Shown here one piece after another: positions 1 to 9,057 of a DNA stretch of 64,000 nt. Each line of letters opens with the position of its first letter. Position 1 is the first letter of the stretch. This DNA is from Syntrophaceae bacterium UBA1411 (GTDB taxonomy: Bacteria; Desulfobacterota; Syntrophia; Syntrophales; Smithellaceae): NCBI GenBank assembly GCA_002304995.1, contig DBPV01000119.1:1-64000 (forward strand). The letters run 5' to 3'. The notes beneath the pieces are model-generated. The model did not search any database. It was not told the origin of the DNA and worked only from the letters and a program-made list of their open reading frames with translations. Both the position numbers and the translations under genes were made by a program.

Positions 1-170
1 GACTTTTTCAATGAAATGTTCAAAACACTGAACAAAATATTGAAAAACTTTTTCCTGGCCTCCCGATGAGTCGGGCCGCTGCCGACGTCCCGCGACGAAA
101 AGTGGAGGCGGGCGTCCGGGATAAAGACAGTCGCCCGCTGCGGCGAACCAAAGCGCGCATTGAAAATAAT

Positions 171-199
171 TTGACAATTGCCCGCCTTGCTAATACATT
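171..199 (+). promoter_or_regulatory. Sigma-70-type promoter for pilT
   Basis: A perfect TTGACA at 171-176 is followed after 17 bases by TACATT at 194-199, which matches the -10 consensus at four of six positions. It lies about 70 bases before the pilT start. Bases 1-170 hold no reading frame I can support. Confidence 0.6.
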
Positions 200-272
200 C
201 GCAAAGTGAGGAGAGGCGGGGTTTTCCGGCCTGCTGCTCCATGACGCAATCTGTTTTTCGTTCGGGAAAAAA

Positions 273-1307
273 ATGGCGAAGATTGATGTTTTTTTAAAAG
301 CGATGGTGGAATACGGAGCGTCGGATCTGCATATCAGTGTGGGTGAACCGCCCAGAATGCGCATCAACGGATCGTTGCAGCGCGTTCAGTATCACGATCT
401 GACTTCCGGAGAGACGGAAGCTCTGCTTCTGGAAATGCTCAATGAGGAGACCGTTCGTTTGTTCCGGGCGAAGAAGGACATCGATTTTGCCTACCAGATC
501 GAAGGCATCGCCCGCTACCGCGGCAATATCTTCACGGAGAGAAAAGGTCTGAGCGGCGTTTTTCGGGTGATTCCGGCAAAGATCAAGACGCTTGAAGAGC
601 TGGGCATTCCCGAATCCGTCTACGCGCTGGCCCGGCTGAAAAAAGGAATGGTTCTGGTGACGGGGGCGACGGGTTCCGGCAAATCCACCACCCTGGCCGC
701 GATGATCGATCTCATCAACCGGGAAAAGGACCATCACATCATTACGCTGGAGGATCCCATCGAATTCATTCATCCCCGGCAGCGCTGTCTGATTAACCAG
801 CGCCAGCTCGGCTTTCACATGGAAAGCTTTGCGGCGGGGCTGCGTGCCGCGCTGCGCGAGGATCCGGACGTCATTCTGGTAGGCGAGATGCGGGACCTCG
901 ACACGATTCAGCTGGCGCTGACGGCGGCGGAAACGGGGCTGCTCGTTCTGGGCACGCTGCACACATCCAGCGCGCCGAAAACGGTTGACCGGATCATCGA
1001 CGTTTTTCCCACGACGCAGCAGGCCCAGATCCGGACGATGCTGGGCGAATCCCTGCGCGGCGTCGTCGCGCAGAATCTGCTGAGACGGGCGGACGGCAAG
1101 GGCCGGGTCGCCGCGCTGGAGGTGCTGATCTGCAATCCGGCCGTGCAAAACCTGATCCGCGAAGGCAAAACGTTTCAGATTGTGTCCGTGATGCAGACGG
1201 GCAAAAACATCGGCATGCAGACCATGGCCGAACACGTCGGGAAACTGCTCAAGGACGGGGTCATCACGCAGGAGGAAGCGGGCATCTATCTGGGCAAAAT
1301 GGAGTAA
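273..1307 (+). CDS. pilT: Type IV pilus retraction ATPase PilT
   Basis: This is a hexameric cytoplasmic secretion-type ATPase that powers pilus retraction for twitching motility. The Walker A GATGSGKST sits at residues 131-139, the Walker B region DPDVILVGEMRD begins at residue 197, and the His-box region LGTLHTSSAPKTVDRI follows. The LIREGKTFQI stretch near the C-terminus corresponds to the AIREGK-type motif that separates PilT from PilB. Length 344 aa is normal for the family. The start at 273 has only a weak GGGA upstream, but no better in-frame start exists. No pilB, pilC or pilA lies beside it; other pilus genes are about 20 kb away at 21-24 kb. Confidence 0.92.
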   Translation: MAKIDVFLKAMVEYGASDLHISVGEPPRMRINGSLQRVQYHDLTSGETEALLLEMLNEETVRLFRAKKDIDFAYQIEGIARYRGNIFTERKGLSGVFRVIPAKIKTLEELGIPESVYALARLKKGMVLVTGATGSGKSTTLAAMIDLINREKDHHIITLEDPIEFIHPRQRCLINQRQLGFHMESFAAGLRAALREDPDVILVGEMRDLDTIQLALTAAETGLLVLGTLHTSSAPKTVDRIIDVFPTTQQAQIRTMLGESLRGVVAQNLLRRADGKGRVAALEVLICNPAVQNLIREGKTFQIVSVMQTGKNIGMQTMAEHVGKLLKDGVITQEEAGIYLGKME

Positions 1308-1452
1308 TGCCGGTTCCGGGAGGCGGCGAACGTTTCACAACGGATGGATGAAAATGCCATGTTCTTATCAGAACGGATGCTTGAACTGCTGAACGAAAGA
1401 GCAGGAAGGACGGGCCGTCGGAGGACAGTCACCACAGTCACAGGAGGAGGCC

Positions 1453-1902
1453 ATGCAGTTCAGGATTGAAACCGTAAAAAAAAGGGCGACCGTGTCATTT
1501 CCGGACAACACGCAGATGAGCGGATATTTTTTCGTCTCCACTGTCTCCGCGCTGGGCGGCGGCGAAGAACCGGTCGGCGAACTGCTCGCCAGAAAGCGCG
1601 AATACGTTCCATTTGAATCCGACGAGGGGAAAACGGTTCTTTTGTGCAAGGAGAATCTGGTGGTCGTTGCGCTGGATGAAGAGGCGCCGGAAAGTGCTCT
1701 TCCCGGCTACAAGCGCGTTTCGGTGGTGATCCATCTGCTTTCGGGGCAGATGCTGAGCGGAAAGGTTTCCTTTGCCCTGCCGGAAACGCAGTCGCGTCTG
1801 TCCGATTTTCTCAATTCGCGCGACGCTTTTTTCCGTCTGGAGAGCGAAGGCAAAACCTGCCTCATCCACAACCATTTTGTCAAACTGATCGCCGCGGAAT
1901 GA
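1453..1902 (+). CDS. Conserved small protein with an internally duplicated domain
   Basis: I do not recognise the family. The 149 aa product has no signal peptide or membrane segment. It seems to be two copies of one unit of about 65 residues. Residues about 12-75 (SFPDNTQMSGYFF ... EGKTVLLCKENLVVV) line up with residues about 84-148 (VIHLLSGQMLSGKVSF ... EGKTCLIHNHFVKLI). Each copy pairs a Q-M-S-G turn with a later EGKT strand. A very strong ribosome site (AGGAGGAGG, 1442-1450) fixes the start. It lies 145 bases after pilT on the same strand, so a link to pilus function is possible but unproven. Confidence 0.7.
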   Translation: MQFRIETVKKRATVSFPDNTQMSGYFFVSTVSALGGGEEPVGELLARKREYVPFESDEGKTVLLCKENLVVVALDEEAPESALPGYKRVSVVIHLLSGQMLSGKVSFALPETQSRLSDFLNSRDAFFRLESEGKTCLIHNHFVKLIAAE

Positions 1903-1953
1903 ACGTTTCCGGCCGGCATCCGGCGGGGAGCGGGGAATGGGAAAGCAGAAGGC

Positions 1954-4857
1954 TCAGTCTTCCATGGCTTCGGCCACTTTGGCGGCCAGCGATTTGATCG
2001 TGAAAGGTTTCTGTAAAAAGAGCACGCCTTTTTCGACGACGCCCTGGCGGGCGATGACGTCGCTCGGGTAGCCGGACATGAACATCACCCGGACATCCGG
2101 CCGGATTTCAAGAATCCTGTCCCTCAGTTCTTTTCCGCTCATTTGCGGCATGACGACGTCCGTCATGACCAGATCGATTTCCCGGTTCCGGTTCCGGCAC
2201 AGCCCGATCGCCTCTTCCGGACTCGCAGCCGCCGTGACTTCGTAGCCGATGGACTCGAGCATGTTTCGGGTGATCTGGAGCACCATCGCGTCATCCTCGA
2301 CCAGCAGAATTCTTCCTGCGCCCCCGGGCTGCGCTTCTTCTTCCTCCCGGGCTGCGGAGATCTCTTCTGCTTTCGGCGCGCTCGGCAGATGGATTGTAAA
2401 GGCCGATCCTTGCCCCGGTTTGCTTTCAACATGAATATGCCCGTCGTTTTGCCTGACGATGCCGTAGACGGTGGCCAGTCCGAGGCCGGTTCCCTTGCCC
2501 ACCTCTTTCGTGGTAAAAAATGGTTCGAAGATGTGCGGAAGCGTTTCGGGATCTATTCCCGCGCCCTTGTCGCAAAACAGCATCCGGACATAACGGCCGG
2601 GCTGCAAACCGGGATAGTCGGGGCAGTAGGAGTCGTCTGCGAATACGTTGGCGGTTTCAATGGTCAGGCTGCCTCCCTCCGGCATGGCATCGCGGGCGTT
2701 GACCGCGAGGTTGATGAGGATCTGTTCAATCTGGGACGGATCGAAGCGGATCGGCCACAGATTCCGGGTCCGGATCAGCTGAAGGTCGATGTCTTCGCCG
2801 ATGAGGCGGATCAGCGCTTTTTCCGTTTGCGCCACCAGATCGTTGAGGTCGAGAATCCGGGGAATGATGATCTGCTTGCGGGAGAAGGCCAGCAATTGCG
2901 CCGTGAGGTCGCGGGAGCGGACAGCGGCTTTTTCGATCTCCACGATGTCCTGCCGGACGGGGTGCTGTTTGCCCAGCCGTAGTTTCACCAGATCCACATA
3001 CCCCAGAATCACACTGAGCATGTTGTTGAAATCGTGCGCCACGCCCCCGGCCAGGCGTCCGACGATTTCCATTTTCTGGGCTTGCATCAACTGGGCCTGC
3101 AGTCTGTTTCTCTCCGCTTCGGCCTTTTTGCGCTCCGTGATGTCGCGGCCGGCAAGCAGCATGCCGACGGCGTTGCCGTTCGCGTCCCGGATGAAAGTTC
3201 CCGTGACCTCCATCCAGACGGTGCCGCCGTTTTTACGGTACAGCTCCTGTTCGACGGTTCTTGTCCGATGCGGGTCGGCCGACGGTGCGCTTTGCTCCAG
3301 TGCCAGTTCCTCCAGAACGATGCGGGAGGTTTCCTCCAGCGTTTCCGGCGTCATTATCCGATCCAGGGGCATCTCCATAAGTTCCGCCGGCGTAAAGCCG
3401 GTTGCGTGAATGCAGGAAGGGCTTGTGTAGGTGAGGCGCATGTTCAGATCCGCCGTCCAGATGACTTCGCGGACGTTTTCCACGATCATCCGGTAGCGGC
3501 GTTCGCTTTCGGCCAGCGCTTTTTCCATAGTCCGGCGCTCGGTAATGTTTCTGCCGACGGCCAGAATCTCGACCGCCCGGCCGCCGGCGTCGCGGTTGAA
3601 CGTGGCGACGACGTCGAGCCAGATATTTTCACCTGTTCGCGAATACACTTCCAGCTGCAGATTCCGGGAACGGTTCGCATCGACGGTTTCTCCCGATGTT
3701 TCCCGCTCCAGTTCCTCGGCGAGGACCCGCGCGGCCAGTTGCAGGGAGGCAGGCGCGACCAGTTCGGAAAGCGGCATGCGCACAACTTCGTCCGGATCAT
3801 AACCGGTCAGGCGGATGTTTGAAGGGCTGGCATAGGTAATGCGCAGATTCAGGTCCAGAACCCACACGATGTCGTTGACGTTTTCCGTCATGGTCCGGTA
3901 GCGTTTTTCTCTTTCCCTGATTTCTCCTTCCGCCTTTTTGCGTTCGGTGATGTCCCGGAACAGTACCCGGAAACCGGAGGGATTGCCGGTTGCATCGGTG
4001 TTCGGTGCGATATTCATTTCATAGGTGATGACCGTTTGATTGGGTCGGACCAGATCGTAATCGACAAGCCGCCGCGATTTCCGGCTGCGGTAAACTTCGG
4101 AAAAAACATTCTTCATTTTCTTTGCGACCGGTTCGGTGAGATATTCGCGGTAATGCATGCCGATCAGCTGCCCGCGCGAATAGCCCATCAGGCGGCAGGC
4201 GGCGTCATTGACGAAGGTGATCCTTCCGGTCAGGTCGCTTTCGATGTAGCCCTCGTTCATGATGTCCAGAATGGTTCGGTATTGCTCTTCACTTCGCTGA
4301 AGATCCTGCTGGTATTGAATGCGCTGCGAGATGTCCCGGACCACGCCCCGGAAGCCGATGGGGTGGCCGTCCTCCGCGCGCAGCAGGGAAACGGAGGCTT
4401 CCACCATAATTTTGCTTTTGTCCTTCCGGAGCACCTCCCAGTCGAAGCCTTTAACCGGCCGGCCGGTCAGAAAAACCCGGTGGAAAGTTTCGTGAAGCTT
4501 CGCGGCGTTTCGTTCATCCGCGAGCGCGCGAAATCCGATGCCCTGAATTTCGTCCGGCGTATAGCCCAGATCCTGGCAGAGGGTTTTGTTGAAAAAGAGG
4601 AGATTTCCCCGGAGGTCGACTTCAAAATAGGATTCCTGGATGTTGTCGATGATGTGGTGGTGGCGTTTGACCTCTTTGCCGACGCGGTCCATTCTGTCCC
4701 GGGTTTTTTGCACAAGGTCGTTGACGGCCGCGGCAATCCGTCCGAGATCGTCGTCCGGAAATCCGGCGGCGATGTGTTTCGTGTAATCTCCGTCGGCGGC
4801 TCCGGCCAGTGTTTCCAAAATTTCTTTGATCAGGTCGCTTTTTTGTCTGGACGCCAT
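1954..4857 (-). CDS. Soluble multi-PAS hybrid histidine kinase with receiver domain
   Basis: This is a cytoplasmic sensor kinase of about 967 aa. In order: a HAMP-like helical segment (about 15-70), four PAS/PAC units each ending in a DITERKK-type PAC tail, a HisKA dimerisation domain with the H-box [12 protein letters not shown], an HATPase domain (N box [11 protein letters not shown] boxes DKGAGID and [10 protein letters not shown] box [10 protein letters not shown]), and a C-terminal receiver with the phospho-acceptor Asp in LVMTDVVMP. No transmembrane segment is present, so the signal must be intracellular. PAS units 3 and 4 are close copies of each other. A TTG at 4881 extends the frame by eight residues, but ATG 4857 has the better spaced GGGTGAAG. 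It is transcribed divergently from tex, and no cognate DNA-binding regulator is adjacent. Confidence 0.9.
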   Translation of the reverse strand: MASRQKSDLIKEILETLAGAADGDYTKHIAAGFPDDDLGRIAAAVNDLVQKTRDRMDRVGKEVKRHHHIIDNIQESYFEVDLRGNLLFFNKTLCQDLGYTPDEIQGIGFRALADERNAAKLHETFHRVFLTGRPVKGFDWEVLRKDKSKIMVEASVSLLRAEDGHPIGFRGVVRDISQRIQYQQDLQRSEEQYRTILDIMNEGYIESDLTGRITFVNDAACRLMGYSRGQLIGMHYREYLTEPVAKKMKNVFSEVYRSRKSRRLVDYDLVRPNQTVITYEMNIAPNTDATGNPSGFRVLFRDITERKKAEGEIREREKRYRTMTENVNDIVWVLDLNLRITYASPSNIRLTGYDPDEVVRMPLSELVAPASLQLAARVLAEELERETSGETVDANRSRNLQLEVYSRTGENIWLDVVATFNRDAGGRAVEILAVGRNITERRTMEKALAESERRYRMIVENVREVIWTADLNMRLTYTSPSCIHATGFTPAELMEMPLDRIMTPETLEETSRIVLEELALEQSAPSADPHRTRTVEQELYRKNGGTVWMEVTGTFIRDANGNAVGMLLAGRDITERKKAEAERNRLQAQLMQAQKMEIVGRLAGGVAHDFNNMLSVILGYVDLVKLRLGKQHPVRQDIVEIEKAAVRSRDLTAQLLAFSRKQIIIPRILDLNDLVAQTEKALIRLIGEDIDLQLIRTRNLWPIRFDPSQIEQILINLAVNARDAMPEGGSLTIETANVFADDSYCPDYPGLQPGRYVRMLFCDKGAGIDPETLPHIFEPFFTTKEVGKGTGLGLATVYGIVRQNDGHIHVESKPGQGSAFTIHLPSAPKAEEISAAREEEEAQPGGAGRILLVEDDAMVLQITRNMLESIGYEVTAAASPEEAIGLCRNRNREIDLVMTDVVMPQMSGKELRDRILEIRPDVRVMFMSGYPSDVIARQGVVEKGVLFLQKPFTIKSLAAKVAEAMED

Positions 4858-5022
4858 TTTTTTCTTCACCCGCTTTGCCAACCTACCCGATTTGCATTAT
4901 CCGAGGCAAGCTTTTAATCCGGATGGGATATCGGTCGTTCGGGCGCAGAACCTGAATCGTGGATTGCATCGGCCGCCCGGGTGTGGTAAGGCTCCCGCTT
5001 TACAAATCGACAGGAGAGGGAC

Positions 5023-7311
5023 ATGGACACGACTCGACACGAAAAAATCGCCGGAGAACTCCAGATTACAGCCCGGCAGGTCGCGGAGACAGCCGCGCTT
5101 CTGGCCGAAGGGGCGACCGTGCCCTTTATCGCCCGCTACCGCAAGGAAAAGACGGGCCTGCTCGATGAAGTCGCCGTCACAGCCATCCGCGACCGGCTGG
5201 CCGAACTCGAAGAGCTGGAGAACCGCCGGGCGGCTGTCGTGAACTCGCTTACCCTGCGCAATCTTCTGACGCCGGAACTCGCCTCGGCCATCGAAGGGGC
5301 AAAGACGCTTTCCGCCCTGGAGGATATCTACCTGCCGTTTCGCCCCAAGCGCCGCACGCGGGCGACCGTCGCGCGCGAAAAAGGACTGGAGCCTCTGGCC
5401 GCAAAGCTCTTTGCCCAGGAGGACTTCGATCCCTCATCCGAGGCGGCCGGTTTTGTCGGCGAAGACAAAGGCGTGGCATCGGTTGACGACGCGCTGGCCG
5501 GGGCGCGCGATATTATTGCCGAATGGGTGAACGAACATGCGGACGCACGGGCGAAGATGCGCGATCTCTTTTGGAATAAGGGGACGATCCGTTCCAGAGT
5601 CCTGCCGGACAAGAGTGAGGCGGGCGTCAAATACCGGGATTACTACGATTGGGAAGAGCCGGTGGCGACAGCGCCCTCGCACCGTGTGCTGGCCATGCGC
5701 CGCGGCGAACGCGAGGAGTTTCTGAGTCTCGCGATTCTGCCGCCAGAAGACGAGGCCATCGCCATCCTGGAAGCAATGTTTATCCGGGCGGCAAACCAGG
5801 CGGCGGCCCAGGTCCGTCTGGCGGTGCGCGACGGCTACAAGCGCCTCCTTTCGCTGTCCATGGAAACGGAAACCCGCCTGGAGGCGCGCCGGAGGGCGGA
5901 CGAAACCGCCATCCGCGTGTTTGCCGATAACCTGCGCCAGCTTCTCCTGGCGCCGCCGGCGGGAGAAAAGGCTGTTTTGGCAATCGATCCCGGCTTTCGC
6001 ACCGGCTGCAAGACCGTCTGCCTGGACCGCCAGGGCAAACTGCTCCACCATGAGACCATCTTTCCGTTTATGTCGGATGCGGCGCGCGGGCAAGCCGGAC
6101 AAAGCATCAGGGCCTCGTGCGAGAAGTTCGGCATCGAGGCGATTGCCGTCGGCAACGGCACGGCCGGCCGGGAAACGGAGGCCTTTTTGCGGACGCTGGA
6201 TTTGCCGCGGCAAATCGCCGTGGTCATGGTCAATGAAAGCGGCGCTTCCGTTTATTCCGCATCGGAGGCGGCGCGGGAGGAATTTCCCGATTGCGACATC
6301 ACCGTGCGCGGGGCCGTCTCCATCGGCCGGCGGCTGATGGACCCGCTCGCGGAGCTGGTGAAGATTGATCCGAAGGCCATCGGCGTGGGACAGTACCAGC
6401 ACGACGTCGATCAGGGGCTTCTGCAGCAGTGCCTCGACGATGTCGTGACAAGCTGCGTCAACGCCGTGGGCGTCGAGGTGAATACGGCGAGCGTTCAGCT
6501 TCTTTCCTACGTGTCCGGCCTGGGGCCGGCGCTCGCGCAGAACATCGTCCGGCACCGCGATGAAAGCGGTCCTTTCCCGTCGCGCGAGGCGCTTAAAAAC
6601 GTCAAACGTCTGGGCGCGAAAGCCTTCGAGCAGGCCGCCGGTTTCCTGAGAATTCGCGGCAGCGCCAATCCGCTCGACGGCAGCGCCGTACATCCGGAAA
6701 GCTATGCGATCGTTGAAAAAATGGCCGCCGACCAGGGCTGCTCGGTCGCAGACCTGATGGCCCAGGAAGCCAGAAGAAGCCGGATTCGCCTTGCCGACTA
6801 TGTGACGGACGCGATCGGTCTGCCCACGTTAAAAGACATTCTGGCAGAACTGGCCAAGCCCGGCCGCGATCCCCGCGAGCAGTTTGAAAATGTTGTTTTT
6901 GCCGAAGGCATCGACAAGATCACCGACCTGGTTCCCGGGATGAAACTTGCCGGCGTTGTCACCAACATCACGGCTTTCGGGGCTTTTGTCGATATCGGCG
7001 TTCATCAGGACGGCCTGGTGCATCTGAGCGAAATGGCCGACCGCTATGTCAGGACGCCGTCCGAGGCCGCGAAGGTCGGCCAGAAAGTCGAGGTGACCGT
7101 CCTGGCGGTGGACATCGACCGTAAAAGGATATCCCTGTCCCTTAAAAAAACGCCGGGCGACAAGAAAGCTCCATCAGCGCAAGGAACGCCTGTGGCCGGC
7201 ACGTCGAAAACACAACCGTCGCGGCGGGAAAAACAAAAGGACCTTCGTCCGGGACGGCAAAAGCCGCAGCCCTTTAACAATCCTTTTGCCGAACTGTTGA
7301 AACGCAAATGA
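5023..7311 (+). CDS. tex: Tex transcription accessory RNA-binding protein
   Basis: Tex is a conserved nucleic-acid-binding protein linked to transcription and RNA metabolism. The 762 aa product has the Tex N-terminal helical region (ATVPFIARYRKEKTGLLDE near residues 28-46), a YqgF/RNase H-like domain (AIDPGFRTGCKTVCLD near residue 318), a helix-hairpin-helix region (YVSGLGPALAQNIV near residue 495), and an S1 RNA-binding domain (about 638-710, GVVTNITAFGAFVDIGVHQDG). A Lys/Arg/Gln-rich tail follows. The length matches the family. AGGAGAGGG lies five bases before ATG 5023. Confidence 0.94.
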   Translation: MDTTRHEKIAGELQITARQVAETAALLAEGATVPFIARYRKEKTGLLDEVAVTAIRDRLAELEELENRRAAVVNSLTLRNLLTPELASAIEGAKTLSALEDIYLPFRPKRRTRATVAREKGLEPLAAKLFAQEDFDPSSEAAGFVGEDKGVASVDDALAGARDIIAEWVNEHADARAKMRDLFWNKGTIRSRVLPDKSEAGVKYRDYYDWEEPVATAPSHRVLAMRRGEREEFLSLAILPPEDEAIAILEAMFIRAANQAAAQVRLAVRDGYKRLLSLSMETETRLEARRRADETAIRVFADNLRQLLLAPPAGEKAVLAIDPGFRTGCKTVCLDRQGKLLHHETIFPFMSDAARGQAGQSIRASCEKFGIEAIAVGNGTAGRETEAFLRTLDLPRQIAVVMVNESGASVYSASEAAREEFPDCDITVRGAVSIGRRLMDPLAELVKIDPKAIGVGQYQHDVDQGLLQQCLDDVVTSCVNAVGVEVNTASVQLLSYVSGLGPALAQNIVRHRDESGPFPSREALKNVKRLGAKAFEQAAGFLRIRGSANPLDGSAVHPESYAIVEKMAADQGCSVADLMAQEARRSRIRLADYVTDAIGLPTLKDILAELAKPGRDPREQFENVVFAEGIDKITDLVPGMKLAGVVTNITAFGAFVDIGVHQDGLVHLSEMADRYVRTPSEAAKVGQKVEVTVLAVDIDRKRISLSLKKTPGDKKAPSAQGTPVAGTSKTQPSRREKQKDLRPGRQKPQPFNNPFAELLKRK

Positions 7312-7334
7312 ATTCTGCAAACTGTCTCACCAAT

Positions 7335-7352
7335 GAATCAGCTGCTTGATTC
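7335..7352. other. Inverted repeat after tex: possible weak terminator or distant activator site
   Basis: GAATCA at 7335-7340 and TGATTC at 7347-7352 form a perfect 6-bp inverted repeat with a 6-base loop. It is followed by GTTTTGAT, so it could be a weak terminator for tex. It also lies about 160 bases upstream of the predicted sigma-54 start and could be an activator site. The sequence does not decide between these. Confidence 0.35.
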
Positions 7353-7473
7353 GTTTTGATACGTTTTGCTACATGAGTGAAACAAAAATATCCGGCCCAT
7401 GGTCAACTCTCTGGATGGATTAAATAATCTATATTAATATTAAATATTTATATGATTGTTTGCCGGTTTGTAA

Positions 7474-7492
7474 ATTGGCATGGCTGATGCAA
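7474..7492 (+). promoter_or_regulatory. Sigma-54 (-24/-12) promoter for the binding protein at 7790
   Basis: ATTGGCATGGCTGATGCAA carries the invariant GG (7477-7478) and GC (7489-7490) exactly ten bases apart. TTGGCATG and TGCAA are close to the sigma-54 consensus. The predicted start is near 7502, which leaves an untranslated leader of about 290 bases. A sigma-54 activator gene lies just past the binding protein. Confidence 0.65.
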
Positions 7493-7541
7493 TAGCATTA
7501 ACAACTTTCCACTCAGCGGTTCTTGGGCCTATCCCCCCCTT

Positions 7542-7565
7542 CCGCCACGGCCGCAACCGTGGCGG
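7542..7565 (+). other. GC-rich hairpin in the leader of the binding-protein transcript
   Basis: CCGCCACGG (7542-7550) and CCGTGGCGG (7557-7565) form a perfect 9-bp stem with a 6-base loop. No T-run follows, so it is not a standard terminator. The rest of 7312-7789 holds the inverted repeat, the sigma-54 promoter and a start-less open frame, each listed separately. Confidence 0.4.
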
Positions 7566-7586
7566 GAACCGCGTGGGCGGACCGTT

Positions 7587-7793
7587 GATAACCGATTTAC
7601 CTCAGATGACGAAGCCGCCAACGAGAAGTTCAATGCGATCACTTCCGCCTGGGCTTTTCGCTCAGAAGAGACGAAACAATCTTTCGAATATTTAACGCGC
7701 CTCCGGCCGTTTTCCTGTCGCGTAATTGAGGGCCGGCGCGTTCCAGGATATTTTGTCGTTCATAAAAAAAACGAAAGACGAGGTGGCAGATGA
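7587..7793 (+). pseudogene. Start-less open frame ending on the binding-protein start (possible gene remnant)
   Basis: One frame stays open from inside the leader to a TGA at 7791-7793 that overlaps the ATG of the next gene in an ATGA. Its residues (DNRFTSDDEAANEKFNAITS, then AWAFRSEETKQSFEYLTRL) look protein-like. However, no ATG, GTG or TTG exists between the preceding in-frame stop (7485-7487) and this stretch. It could be the tail of a decayed gene, or chance. I do not recognise it. Confidence 0.22.
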
Positions 7794-9028
7794 AGAAAAA
7801 AATGTGGAGTGTTCTGGCTTTATTGGTGTTTGTCGCGTGGGCGTCCGCGGCCGCGGCGGAAGAAGTGGTGATCGGCTACAGCGGACCGCTCAGCGGACCG
7901 GCCGCCGAGTACGCTCAGGACAATGTCAACGGCATCGACCTGGCCATTCGGGAAATCAACGACGCGGGCGGAATTCTGCTCAAGGGGAAAAAATACACCT
8001 TTCGTCTCCACAAGCTCGACGACCGGGCGGGTATGGCTGAAGCGGTTGCCAACGCCCGCAAGTTTCTCAAACAGGACAAAACACCCGTCATCTTCAACTC
8101 CTCGGCCACCACCATCGGCGCCTTGCTGAAGATCAATGAGATTCCGGGCAGCGAGTTCCTGGTCGTCGGTTACTCCAGCGTTCACACCTTCCACACCCCG
8201 GGCAGCAAACTCCTCATCAATCCCACGCCGGATTACCTCTCCTATATGGAAATGGCGGCTGATGTCGCCTGGAAGCAGGGGTACCGCAATGGAGCCATGG
8301 TCGTGACGCTGGGCGCTTACGGCGATGCCTGGCGGAAAAATTTCCGTCTCGTCTGGGAGAAAAAAGGAGGCAGAATTCTGGCGGACTGTCCGATCAACTA
8401 CTACACGGAAACGGACTTTACCGCCCAGTTGATTTCGGCCCTGGTCACCAGGCCGGATTTCCTGCTTATCGGCGGCCCTTCAGCGACCACCGCGCTGGCG
8501 GTTGAACAGGCCAGAAGCATGGGGTTCAAGGGCGGTTTCGTTTTGATCGATCAGGCCCGCATGGATTACATCGCCGGCGTGCTGAAGAATATGACGCTGA
8601 TGGAGGGAACGATCGGCATTGCCAATATCGCCGACCTGCCGCTGCCGGCCACCCCGGATTTTGCGCGGAAATACCGGGAACTTTACAAAAAAGAAGCCAC
8701 GTGGGAATCGGCGCTCAATTACATCACCATGCATATCATCGCCCAGGCCATGACGCTTGCCGGCACCGGAAGCGATCCATACGCCATCCGCGCCGCAGTA
8801 GGAAAGGCGCTTCCCGTATTAGGGGACAGGTATCCCAGCGAACTGTTTCGCATTGATGAAAACGGCGTGATTTCCTCTCCGGGAGTGATCCAGAGCGTGG
8901 CGAACGGTAAATTCAGCCCCGTTTACTACACGCTGTCCTTCCCGAAGACAAGGGCGGAATTTCTGAAATACAAAAAGATGAGCAAAACCAAAGATCCGGA
9001 AAACTGCCTCTGGATGCCCTTGCCCTAG
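7790..9028 (+). CDS. ABC transporter periplasmic binding protein, branched-chain amino acid (LivJ/Peripla_BP_6) type
   Basis: The 412 aa product begins with a signal peptide (MKKKMWSVLALLVFVAWASAAAA). It continues with EEVVIGYSGPLSGPAAEYAQ and GIDLAIREINDAGGIL, the typical opening of type I periplasmic binding proteins for branched-chain amino acids, amides or short acids. The ligand cannot be told from sequence. GAGGTGG precedes the ATG. No permease or ATPase genes are nearby, so it is an orphan. A -24/-12 promoter lies upstream, and a GAF-domain sigma-54 activator is encoded convergently 29 bases downstream. Nutrient-responsive, sigma-54-dependent control is therefore likely. Confidence 0.85.
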   Translation: MKKKMWSVLALLVFVAWASAAAAEEVVIGYSGPLSGPAAEYAQDNVNGIDLAIREINDAGGILLKGKKYTFRLHKLDDRAGMAEAVANARKFLKQDKTPVIFNSSATTIGALLKINEIPGSEFLVVGYSSVHTFHTPGSKLLINPTPDYLSYMEMAADVAWKQGYRNGAMVVTLGAYGDAWRKNFRLVWEKKGGRILADCPINYYTETDFTAQLISALVTRPDFLLIGGPSATTALAVEQARSMGFKGGFVLIDQARMDYIAGVLKNMTLMEGTIGIANIADLPLPATPDFARKYRELYKKEATWESALNYITMHIIAQAMTLAGTGSDPYAIRAAVGKALPVLGDRYPSELFRIDENGVISSPGVIQSVANGKFSPVYYTLSFPKTRAEFLKYKKMSKTKDPENCLWMPLP

Positions 9029-9057
9029 GACGGGCGGTTTTTTCAAGACGCAGCCTT

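Noticed and set aside
7480..7695. 71-aa frame in the binding-protein leader
   Set aside because: The ATG lies inside the sigma-54 promoter, no ribosome site, residues are low-information.
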